A stretch of 64,000 bases of DNA, taken from contig JBDTVU010000004.1 of NCBI GenBank assembly GCA_040007035.1, positions 6,949 through 70,948 on the forward strand, read 5' to 3'. How positions within the stretch are numbered: position 1 is the stretch's first letter; each line of letters starts with the position of its first letter. A model generated the notes under the pieces. It did not search any database and was not told the origin of the DNA. It was given only the letters and a program-made list of their open reading frames with translations. Source of the DNA: CAIWHR01 sp040007035. Its GTDB lineage: Bacteria; Pseudomonadota; Gammaproteobacteria; Burkholderiales; Casimicrobiaceae. Shown here piece by piece: positions 18,387 to 27,494 of this stretch. Position numbers and translations under genes: made by a program.

Positions 18387-19829
18387 TCAGGGCGCGATGT
18401 ACGCCGTCTTCACCGTCGTGAAGAACTCGGCGGCGTAGCGTCCCTGCTCGCGCGAGCCGTAGCTCGAGCCTTTGCGGCCCCCGAACGGCACGTGGTAATC
18501 GACGCCGGCCGTGGGCAGATTCACCATCACCATCCCCGCCTGCGCGTGCCGCGTGAAATGCGACGCGTGCTTCAGCGACGTGGTGACGATGCCCGAGCAC
18601 AGGCCGAATTCGGTGTCGTTGGCGAGCGCCAGCGCCTCGTCGTAGTCCTTCGCGCGAATCACCACCGCCACCGGGCCGAAGATCTCCTCGCGCGCGATCC
18701 GCATCGCGTTGGTCGCACCGGTGAAGAGCGCCGGTGCGAGGTAGAACCCGTCCTTCGCCCGCTTCACGCGCTCGCCGCCGAACGCGAGCGTCGCGCCCTC
18801 GTCGCGGCCGATGGCGAGATACTTCAAGTCGGTGTCGAGTTGGCTCTGGTCGACGACGGGGCCGATGTCGGTTCCCGGCGCGAGCGCATCGTCGACCTTG
18901 AGCGAGGCGAGTTTTTCCTTCACCGCGACGACGAATCGGTCGTGGATGCCGGCGGTGACGATCAGCCGCGACGACGCCGTGCACCGCTGCCCGGTCGAGA
19001 AATATGCGCCTTGGACCGCGCAGTTGACCGCCGTCAGAAGATCCGCGTCGTCGAGCACGACCAGCGGGTTCTTGCCGCCCATCTCGAGCTGTACCTTCGC
19101 CATCCGGCCGACGGCTTTCGCGGCGATCGCGCGGCCGGTCTCGACCGACCCGGTGAAGCTGATCGCGGCGACGTCGGGGTGCGTGACCAGCGTCTCGCCG
19201 ACCACCGAGCCGCGGCCCATGACCAGGTTGAACACGCCTCCCGGCAGCCCGGCCTTGGCCAGGATTTCCGCCAGCGCCCACGCGCATCCGGGGACCAGAT
19301 CGGCGGGCTTCATCACGACGGTGTTGCCGTACGCGAGCGCCGGCGCGATCTTCCACGCCGGGATCGCGATCGGGAAATTCCACGGCGTGATCAGGCCGAC
19401 GACGCCGATCGGCTCGCGCGTCACCTCGACGTCGACGCCCGGCCGTACCGACGGCAGCTTCTCCCCGGCGAGACGCAGCACCTCGCCGGCGAAGAATTTG
19501 AAGATGTGGCCCGCGCGCGCCGCCTCGCCGACGCCTTCCGGCAGCGTCTTGCCTTCCTCGCGCGCGAGCAGGCGGCCGAGCTCGTCCTTGCGCGCCAGGA
19601 TCTCGGTGCCGGCGCGATCGAGGATGCTCGACCGCTCCTGGATCGATCCCGTCGCCCACGCCGGGAACGCCTGCTTCGCTGCGGCGATCGCGGCGCGCGC
19701 CTGCGCCGCGTCGGCCTGCGCGTATTCGCCGATGACGTCGGTCGTGTCGGACGGGTTGCGGTTCTGCGTCGTCGTGGCACCGGCGACCCAGTCGCCGCCG
19801 ATGTAGTTGCGATGCGTGGAAGTGGTCAT
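18387..19829 (-). CDS. Aldehyde dehydrogenase, probably alpha-ketoglutaric semialdehyde dehydrogenase
   Basis: An NAD(P)-dependent aldehyde dehydrogenase of 480 residues with every catalytic landmark. These are the ITPWNFPIAIPAWK cofactor segment, FTGSVETGR, the general base in LEMGGKNPLVV, the nucleophile Cys in STGQRCTASSR, and EIFGPVAVV. The overall pattern resembles KGSADH enzymes that oxidise 2,5-dioxopentanoate to 2-oxoglutarate. The adjacent upstream gene is an FAH-fold protein like 2-keto-3-deoxypentonate dehydratase. The two together would make the last two steps of a Weimberg-type pentose-acid route. Substrate is inferred from this pairing only; a succinate-semialdehyde-type enzyme remains possible. 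The ATG at 19829 gives MTTSTHRNYIGGDW. Confidence 0.85.
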   Translation of the reverse strand: MTTSTHRNYIGGDWVAGATTTQNRNPSDTTDVIGEYAQADAAQARAAIAAAKQAFPAWATGSIQERSSILDRAGTEILARKDELGRLLAREEGKTLPEGVGEAARAGHIFKFFAGEVLRLAGEKLPSVRPGVDVEVTREPIGVVGLITPWNFPIAIPAWKIAPALAYGNTVVMKPADLVPGCAWALAEILAKAGLPGGVFNLVMGRGSVVGETLVTHPDVAAISFTGSVETGRAIAAKAVGRMAKVQLEMGGKNPLVVLDDADLLTAVNCAVQGAYFSTGQRCTASSRLIVTAGIHDRFVVAVKEKLASLKVDDALAPGTDIGPVVDQSQLDTDLKYLAIGRDEGATLAFGGERVKRAKDGFYLAPALFTGATNAMRIAREEIFGPVAVVIRAKDYDEALALANDTEFGLCSGIVTTSLKHASHFTRHAQAGMVMVNLPTAGVDYHVPFGGRKGSSYGSREQGRYAAEFFTTVKTAYIAP

Positions 19830-19862
19830 GGCCTTCGTGCCTCGAAAAAAGTGCGCAGCGCG

Positions 19863-21041
19863 CTACAGCAACCCGCGCTGCGCGAGGTTGCGCATCAGTG
19901 CGCCCGTGCCGAACGTCCACGGCGCGATGCGATTGGTGCGGTCGACGCGATTGATGATCGCGCCGAGCCGCGGCGTGCGCACGGTGACGACGTCGCCGAC
20001 GACGTGGGTGAAGCCCTGGCCCGGCGCGTGGCGGTCCTTCGTCGGCGCGAACATCGTGCCGAGGAACAGCATGAACCCGTCCGGGTACTGGTGATTGGCG
20101 CCGATCGCCTGCGCCACGAGGTCCAGCGGGTCGCGGCTGATCTTCGCCATCGACGATGCGCCGTCGAGCACGAAGCCGTCGGGCCCGTCGACGCGCATCG
20201 CGAGCTCGCAGCCGCGGACGTCGTCGATGCCGAACCGCCCGTCGAACAGCCGGACGAAGGGGCCGATCGCGCACGACGCGTTGTTGTCCTTCGCCTTGCC
20301 GAGCAGGAGCGCGCTTCGGCCCTCGAAGTCGCGCAGGTTGACGTCGTTGCCGAGCGTCGCGCCGACGGTGGTGCCTCGGCTGTTCACCGCGAGCACGATT
20401 TCCGGTTCCGGATTGTTCCAGTCGGATCCCGGATGGAGACCGACGTCGGCGCCCGACCCAACCGCCGACATCGGCTGCGACTTGGTGAAGATCTCGGCGT
20501 CCGGCCCGATGCCGACTTCGAGATACTGCGACCACACGTTCTCGGCGATGAGCACGGCCTTCAGCCGCGCGGCCTCGGGCGATCCGGGCCGGATCGCCGA
20601 CAGGTTGTCGCCGATCACCGCGACGATCGAGCTGCGCACGCTGGCGGCCTTGCCCGCATCGCCACGCGCCTGCTCCTCGATCACCCGCTCCAGCATGCTG
20701 GCGACGAAGGTGACGCCGGCGGCCTTGATCGCCTGCAGGTCGCAGGGCGCGAGCAGCCAGGGCTCGTTGGCGTCGCGGTCGCGTTCCGACGAATTCGCGA
20801 AGGCGGCGGGAAGCGCGGCGACCCGCGGCAACTCGCCGGCGCCGCGGATCGCCGCCACGGGATCGTCCTGCTCCAGCAGGTCGCGCATCGTCGGCGCGAC
20901 GCGCGACAGGTCGACGAGGTCGTCACCGCGGATCTGCACCAGCACCGGACCCGCGACCGCCGGCGACCACAGCCGGCCGACCAGCATCGCCTGCGCACGA
21001 TCGACGGGCAGGCAGGCCTCCGGGGTGAGGCGGGATTTCAT
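19863..21041 (-). CDS. Fumarylacetoacetate-hydrolase-fold protein, probable 2-keto-3-deoxypentonate dehydratase
   Basis: A 392-residue protein of the FAH superfamily. The C-terminal half holds the metal site pattern: a GIGPDAEIFTKSQPMSAVGSG segment, the acidic NPEPEIVLAVNSRG, and GNDVNLRDFEGRSALLLGKAK. The N-terminal 150 residues are an extension found in the XylX/AraD1-type dehydratases (about 390 residues). It lies 33 bp upstream of the aldehyde dehydrogenase gene and is surely co-transcribed with it. I infer dehydration of 2-keto-3-deoxy-D-xylonate or L-arabonate to 2,5-dioxopentanoate. No pentose dehydrogenase, lactonase or pentonate dehydratase is nearby, so the sugar entering the route is unknown. 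Confidence 0.8.
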   Translation of the reverse strand: MKSRLTPEACLPVDRAQAMLVGRLWSPAVAGPVLVQIRGDDLVDLSRVAPTMRDLLEQDDPVAAIRGAGELPRVAALPAAFANSSERDRDANEPWLLAPCDLQAIKAAGVTFVASMLERVIEEQARGDAGKAASVRSSIVAVIGDNLSAIRPGSPEAARLKAVLIAENVWSQYLEVGIGPDAEIFTKSQPMSAVGSGADVGLHPGSDWNNPEPEIVLAVNSRGTTVGATLGNDVNLRDFEGRSALLLGKAKDNNASCAIGPFVRLFDGRFGIDDVRGCELAMRVDGPDGFVLDGASSMAKISRDPLDLVAQAIGANHQYPDGFMLFLGTMFAPTKDRHAPGQGFTHVVGDVVTVRTPRLGAIINRVDRTNRIAPWTFGTGALMRNLAQRGLL

Positions 21042-21110
21042 TGGCGGATCGAGTTGCCGGTGCCGAGTGTAACGCGCCGCAGGATCAGGCGCGAACGCTA
21101 TCGGTCGCCG

Positions 21111-23534
<2,424 letters not shown>

Positions 23535-23571
23535 CGTGACTTTCGGTTGAATGCGGTGAGGCCTGAAACAC

Positions 23572-23597
23572 CGGCGCCGACCCGGAGGTCGGCGCCG
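23572..23597 (-). terminator. Strong hairpin between dnaN and gyrB
   Basis: A perfect 10 bp inverted repeat (CGGCGCCGAC and GTCGGCGCCG) with a six-base loop lies in the 91 bp gap. There is no long T-run, so it could be a partial terminator, an attenuator or an RNA-stability element that separates dnaN and gyrB expression. Confidence 0.4.
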
Positions 23598-23625
23598 CAG
23601 CGTACGAATCGGGGCGTGCCGCGAC

Positions 23626-24729
23626 TCAAATGCGCATCGGCATCACGACGTACTTGTAGTCGTCGCGATCCGGCACCGTGACCAGTGCGCTGGAGTTGGC
23701 GTCGCCGAAGGCAAGCTGCACGCGCTCGGTGGCGAGGTTCTGCAGCACGTCGAGCAGGTAGGTGATGTTGAAGCCGATGTCGAGTGCGTCGCCCTTGTAG
23801 GCGACCTCGAGCTCCTCCTCGGCCTCTTCCTGCTCGCTGTTCGTGCAGATGATCTTCAGTTGGTCCGGCCCGAGCACCAGCCGCACGCCACGGAATTTCT
23901 CGTTGGACAGGATCGCCGCCCGCTGCAATGCGGCCAGCAACTCCGTGCGTGCAAAATCGAGCTGCTTGGCGTGGCCGGTCGGGATCACCCGGTTGTAGTC
24001 GGGGAACTTGCCGTCGACGACCTTGCTCACCAGCTCGACGTTGGCGAAGCGGAAACGGACCTGGTTCGCCAGCACGTCGATCGTGACCGGCTCGTCGCTG
24101 TCGGCGAGGAGCTTGCCGAGCTCGAGCACCGTCTTGCGCGGCAGGATCACTTCCTGCCGCTGATAGTTGCCGGCGACCACCAGGCTCGCCCACGAGAGCC
24201 GGTGACCATCGGTGGCCACCGCCTGCAGCGAGCCGCTGTCGATGACGAGCAGCATCCCGTTGAGGTAGTAGCGGATGTCCTGCTGCGCCATCGCGAACTC
24301 GACCGACTTCAGGAGTCCGCGCAGATCGCGCTGCGGCAACGCCAGCGTCTGCAATTGCTCCTCGCCGAGGGCGATCCGCGGGTAGTCGCCGGCCGGCAGC
24401 GTCTGCAGGTTGAAGCGCGAGCGGCTCGCGCGGACGGTCATCTTGCTGCCGCTCGCGTCGACAGTGACCAAAGCGTCGTCAGGCAGCGCGCGCAGCAGGT
24501 CCTGCAGCTTGCGCGCGGCCACCGTGACCGCCTGGGCTTCCTTGCCCGGAAGCTCGGCGCTGGCGGTGATCTGCATCTCGAGATCCGTCGCCGTCACGTG
24601 GAGGTGCCCGTCGCGGTGCTCGAGCAGGACATTCGCCAGAATCGGCAGCGTATGGCGGCGCTCGACGATACCGGCTACCGCCTGCAACGGTTTCAACAGC
24701 GCGTCGCGCGCAATTTGCTTTAGTTGCAT
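23626..24729 (-). CDS. dnaN: DNA polymerase III beta sliding clamp
   Basis: DnaN forms the ring-shaped homodimer that holds polymerase III on DNA. The 367-residue protein has three repeated clamp domains. Recognisable pieces are LQAVAGIVERRHTLPILANVLLE in domain 1, VEFAMAQQDIRYYLNGMLL and ATDGHRLSW in domain 2, and the C-terminal VVMPMRI, which is the conserved end that forms part of the partner-binding pocket. The ATG at 24729 begins MQLKQIARDALLKPLQ. It is preceded by a 273 bp gap with a clear promoter and DnaA-box-like sequences. Confidence 0.97.
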   Translation of the reverse strand: MQLKQIARDALLKPLQAVAGIVERRHTLPILANVLLEHRDGHLHVTATDLEMQITASAELPGKEAQAVTVAARKLQDLLRALPDDALVTVDASGSKMTVRASRSRFNLQTLPAGDYPRIALGEEQLQTLALPQRDLRGLLKSVEFAMAQQDIRYYLNGMLLVIDSGSLQAVATDGHRLSWASLVVAGNYQRQEVILPRKTVLELGKLLADSDEPVTIDVLANQVRFRFANVELVSKVVDGKFPDYNRVIPTGHAKQLDFARTELLAALQRAAILSNEKFRGVRLVLGPDQLKIICTNSEQEEAEEELEVAYKGDALDIGFNITYLLDVLQNLATERVQLAFGDANSSALVTVPDRDDYKYVVMPMRI

Positions 24730-24824
24730 TGTTTAAACCGTATAACAGCTAACAGGAGCCGGCCGGGATCCGGTACAACTCGAAAAGGCCGTTTGCCATC
24801 AGCGGGTTGAAGACGATTGGACCT

Positions 24825-24833
24825 TGTGGACAA
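24825..24833 (-). promoter_or_regulatory. DnaA-box-like site in the dnaA-dnaN gap
   Basis: Read on the minus strand this is TTGTCCACA, one mismatch from the consensus TTATCCACA. With the site at 24904-24912 it makes the dnaA-dnaN gap one of two origin candidates in the window. Confidence 0.5.
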
Positions 24834-24902
24834 CTCGGGTCGCAGCGGTGGATCGTTTGGGGACTTTTCGCGGCGCCGACGAAAAGCCCGGACAACTGAC
24901 AT

Positions 24903-24931
24903 ATTATACACGCGAAAGTCGCTATTTTCCA
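24903..24931 (-). promoter_or_regulatory. dnaN promoter with overlapping DnaA-box-like sequence
   Basis: On the minus strand TGGAAA (24931-24926), a 17 bp spacer and a perfect TATAAT (24908-24903) form a sigma-70-type promoter about 165 bp before dnaN. On the plus strand TTATACACG (24904-24912) is one base from the DnaA consensus TTATNCACA and covers the -10, so DnaA could regulate dnaN here. This is also the most AT-rich patch of the 273 bp gap, which holds no gene. Confidence 0.6.
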
Positions 24932-25002
24932 GCCCGGAAAGCGTCGTTCGACGGTGGGAAATGGGGAGCGGCCGTTGCTGCTGCGCAATGGCCGGAAAAC
25001 CG

Positions 25003-26370
25003 TCAGTTGCGGAGCACCTGGAGCAGGAAATTGACGTCGTGGTTGAGCTCCGGCACCGATTCGCGCAGTTTTGCGATCTGGCGGCACGCGTGGAGCACCG
25101 TCGTGTGGTCGCGGCCGCCGAAATTGTTGCCGATCTCCGGCAGCGAGAGTTGGGTCAGTTCCTTCGCCAGCGCCATCGCCACCTGACGCGGCCTGGCGAT
25201 CGCGCGCGATCGCTTCTTCGAGTGCATGTCCGAGATCCGGATCTTGTAGTAATCGGCGACCGTCTTCTGGATGTTCTCGACCGAGACCTGCCGGTTCTGC
25301 ACGGCCAGCAGGTCGCGCAGCGCGTCCTTGGCGACGGCCAGCGTGATCTCCTGGCCGTGAAACGTCGCGTACGCGATGATCCGTTTCAGCGCGCCCTCGA
25401 GTTCGCGCACGTTCGAGCGAATGTGCTTGGCGATGAAGAACGCGACCTGCTCGTCGAGCTTCAATCCCGTCGACGCCGCCTTCGACAGCAGGATCGCGAC
25501 CCGCATCTCGAGTTCGGGCGGCTCCAGCGCGACGGTCAGGCCCCAGCCGAAGCGCGAGATCAGCCGCTCCTCCATCCCCGAAATCTCCTTCGGGTAGGTG
25601 TCGCAGGTGATGACGACCTGCTTGTGAGCCTCGATCAGCGTATTGAAGAGGTAGAAGAATTCCTCCTGCGTCCGGCTCTTGCCGTTGAAGAACTGGATGT
25701 CGTCGATCAGCAGCAGGTCGAGCGATCGGTAGTGGCGCTTGAAATCGTCGAACGCCTTGTGCTGGTAGGCGCGGACGACGTCGGACACGTAGGTCTCGGC
25801 GTGGATGTAGCGGATCTTCGCCGCCGGGTTCGCCGCGAGGATGTGGTTGCCGATCGCCTGGACCAGGTGCGTCTTGCCGAGGCCGACGCCGCCGTAGACG
25901 AACAGCGGGTTGTACGAAGTCGGATGCTCGGCGACCTGGAGGCCCGCGGCCCGCGCGAGCTGGTTCGCCTTGCCGGAGACGAACGACGCGAACGTGAACG
26001 TCGGGTTGAGGCTGGTCGGATCGTGGCGACGTGGCAACGGGGCGGCCACCGGCGGGACGGTCGGCACGGCGGCGCGCGCGGGCGCGTCGCCGGCCGGGAT
26101 CGCCTCGCGCGGGCGGGGCGAATCGGCGGCGGTGACACCGAGCGACAACGGGACCACGCGACCCTCGGCGGCGGCGGCGAGTTGCCCGATCCGGTCGGCG
26201 AAGCGCTCCTTCACCCATTGCAGTACGAAGCGATTCGGCGCCAGCACGCGGTAGCCGTCTCCGGCCGGCTCGACGGCGAGCGGCTTGATCCAGGTGGCGA
26301 ATTGCTGTGGGGTAAGTTCGTCGCGAAAGGCGTCGAGGCAACGCTGCCAGAAAATCGGGACGGCGGTCAT
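25003..26370 (-). CDS. dnaA: Chromosomal replication initiator DnaA
   Basis: DnaA binds DnaA boxes, melts the origin and helps load the helicase. The 455-residue protein has an N-terminal interaction domain (FWQRCLDAFRDELTPQQFATWIKPL), a short proline/alanine-rich linker, the AAA+ domain (YGGVGLGKTHLVQAIGN Walker A; LLLIDDIQFFNGK Walker B; SRFGWGL) and the DNA-binding domain IV with the signature GRDHTTVLHACRQI. The ATG at 26368-26370 gives MTAVPIFWQRCL, the family start. An upstream in-frame start at 26535 adds a proline/arginine-rich stretch and is rejected. Its promoter, about 175 bp upstream, contains a perfect DnaA box. Confidence 0.97.
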   Translation of the reverse strand: MTAVPIFWQRCLDAFRDELTPQQFATWIKPLAVEPAGDGYRVLAPNRFVLQWVKERFADRIGQLAAAAEGRVVPLSLGVTAADSPRPREAIPAGDAPARAAVPTVPPVAAPLPRRHDPTSLNPTFTFASFVSGKANQLARAAGLQVAEHPTSYNPLFVYGGVGLGKTHLVQAIGNHILAANPAAKIRYIHAETYVSDVVRAYQHKAFDDFKRHYRSLDLLLIDDIQFFNGKSRTQEEFFYLFNTLIEAHKQVVITCDTYPKEISGMEERLISRFGWGLTVALEPPELEMRVAILLSKAASTGLKLDEQVAFFIAKHIRSNVRELEGALKRIIAYATFHGQEITLAVAKDALRDLLAVQNRQVSVENIQKTVADYYKIRISDMHSKKRSRAIARPRQVAMALAKELTQLSLPEIGNNFGGRDHTTVLHACRQIAKLRESVPELNHDVNFLLQVLRN

Positions 26371-26551
26371 GCGGAAAGTGATCCTTGGCGGCGGTGGGAC
26401 GCTTCGGCGGGCAGGCCCCAAGCGGGAGAAAAGCGCTACCCGTGGCTGCGCGCGGGGCGGCGGGTCATCGAAGCGAGAGTCGCGATCCGGCCGGCACGTA
26501 CGACAACCGGCTTGCGGTCGGGCGGCGGGCGGCAATCCCCTGTTGGGGTCG

Positions 26552-26582
26552 ATTGTAGCGCCCCCTCGCCAAGTTATCCACA
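26552..26582 (-). promoter_or_regulatory. dnaA promoter with a consensus DnaA box over the -35
   Basis: The plus-strand bases 26574-26582 are a perfect DnaA box, TTATCCACA. Read on the minus strand, TGGATA inside that box (26580-26575) stands 17 bp from TACAAT (26557-26552), giving a promoter for dnaA. DnaA bound to the box would cover the -35, which suggests autoregulation. The 348 bp dnaA-rpmH gap holds no gene; it carries this element, the rpmH promoter and at least one origin-type site. Confidence 0.7.
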
Positions 26583-26637
26583 GGCCGCCCGGAATTGGCG
26601 TGGCAAGGGCGTCGCCGTCGATTGCGGCATGGAATCG

Positions 26638-26666
26638 TTGACAAAGGGGGGTTAACGCGTTTAAAT
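26638..26666 (+). promoter_or_regulatory. rpmH operon promoter
   Basis: A perfect -35 TTGACA (26638-26643), a 17 bp spacer and TTAAAT (26661-26666) lie about 55 bp before rpmH. An overlapping TAAATA with an 18 bp spacer is the alternative -10. Downstream, an 11-base unit TTCGCCACCTC is repeated twice in tandem (26677-26698) in the leader. Confidence 0.75.
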
Positions 26667-26718
26667 ATAAGGCTTTTTCGCCACCTCTTCGCCACCTCTT
26701 CGTTTAAGGCAGCCGATC

Positions 26719-26853
26719 ATGAAACGCACGTACCAGCCTTCCGTCGTCAAGCGCAAGCGGACCCACGGCTTCCGCGCCCGGATGAAGTCCGTCGGCGGCC
26801 GCAAGGTCCTCTCGGCCCGGCGCGCCAAGGGCCGCGCGCGGCTGGCGCCCTGA
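26719..26853 (+). CDS. rpmH: 50S ribosomal protein L34
   Basis: L34 is a small basic protein of the large ribosomal subunit. The 44 residues MKRTYQPSVVKRKRTHGFRA, then RMKSVGGRKVLSARRAKGRARL..P, are an almost canonical L34. The gene is short enough to be missed by length-filtered gene finding, and it overlaps a longer unrelated frame. It leads the rpmH-rnpA-yidD-yidC-mnmE run and is placed directly downstream of a strong promoter. Confidence 0.97.
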   Translation: MKRTYQPSVVKRKRTHGFRARMKSVGGRKVLSARRAKGRARLAP

Positions 26854-27221
26854 CCGACGCGCCGACGCCGGGCGGTGGCGCCCGTCGTTTCCGGCTGACG
26901 GGGGCCGGCGCCTACGAGGCGCTGTTCCGCCACGCCCGCCGGCGCGACGGAGATTTCGTCCAACTGCTGTCGATGCCGGCGTCGCGGGTCCCGGGCCGTG
27001 CCGGCTTCGTCCTCGCGCGGAAGGCGTTGCCGCGTGCGGTCGACCGCAACCGGATCCGGCGGCTGTTCCGTGAAGCGCTGCGCCGCGCGCGCCCCGCGAT
27101 CGAAGCCCACGACGTGATCCTGCGCCTGAAGCGCGGCTGCCCGCGCACGCAGTTCCGGGCGGTCGGTGCCGAAGCCGGCCGGTTGCTGGCGGCGCTCGCC
27201 GCCGAGACCCCGGCGCGATGA
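26850..27221 (+). CDS. rnpA: Ribonuclease P protein component, probable CTG start
   Basis: RnpA is the protein cofactor of RNase P, which removes 5' leaders from tRNA precursors. The 123-residue frame contains RFRLTGAGAYEALFRHARRR near the N-terminus. It also holds the diagnostic LARKALPRAVDRNRIRRLFREALRR block, matching the RNR-type RNA-binding motif of the family. No ATG, GTG or TTG lies at a sensible place in the frame. The only in-frame near-start is CTG at 26850-26852, which overlaps the rpmH stop as CTGA, the geometry of a coupled ATGA start. An internal ATG near 26973 would remove the essential first third. Start choice is therefore inferred; the gene identity is not in doubt. Confidence 0.88.
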   Translation: MTDAPTPGGGARRFRLTGAGAYEALFRHARRRDGDFVQLLSMPASRVPGRAGFVLARKALPRAVDRNRIRRLFREALRRARPAIEAHDVILRLKRGCPRTQFRAVGAEAGRLLAALAAETPAR

Positions 27222-27427
27222 AGGCGGTGCTGCTGGCGCTGATCCGCGCCTACCAATATCTGCTGCGGCCGCTGCTCGGCGCCAATTGCCGCTTCTATCC
27301 AAGCTGTTCCGAATACGCCCGCGAGGCGATCGGCAAGCACGGCGCGCTGCGCGGCACATGGCTCGCGGTGCGCCGCATTTCACGCTGTCACCCGTATCAT
27401 CCGGGTGGCTACGACCCGGTACCCTGA
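27218..27427 (+). CDS. yidD: Membrane protein insertion efficiency factor YidD
   Basis: YidD is a small membrane-associated protein that supports insertion by YidC. The 69 residues include the family core YQYLLRPLLGANCRFYPSCS, then EYAREAIGKHG, and RRISRCHPYHPGGYDPVP, with the three conserved cysteines. The ATG overlaps the rnpA stop as ATGA (27218-27221), so translation is coupled. Position between rnpA and yidC is the standard one. Confidence 0.95.
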   Translation: MKAVLLALIRAYQYLLRPLLGANCRFYPSCSEYAREAIGKHGALRGTWLAVRRISRCHPYHPGGYDPVP

Positions 27428-27494
27428 CCGCCCCTCCCGCCCACTCTCCTCGCCGTTCACGCGTCATTGCGCGAACGCCGTTACGCCAGGCCCC

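Noticed and set aside
26677..26698. Tandem 11-base repeat TTCGCCACCTC in the rpmH leader
   Set aside because: Two copies only, and no match to DnaA boxes. Not enough to call an origin iteron.
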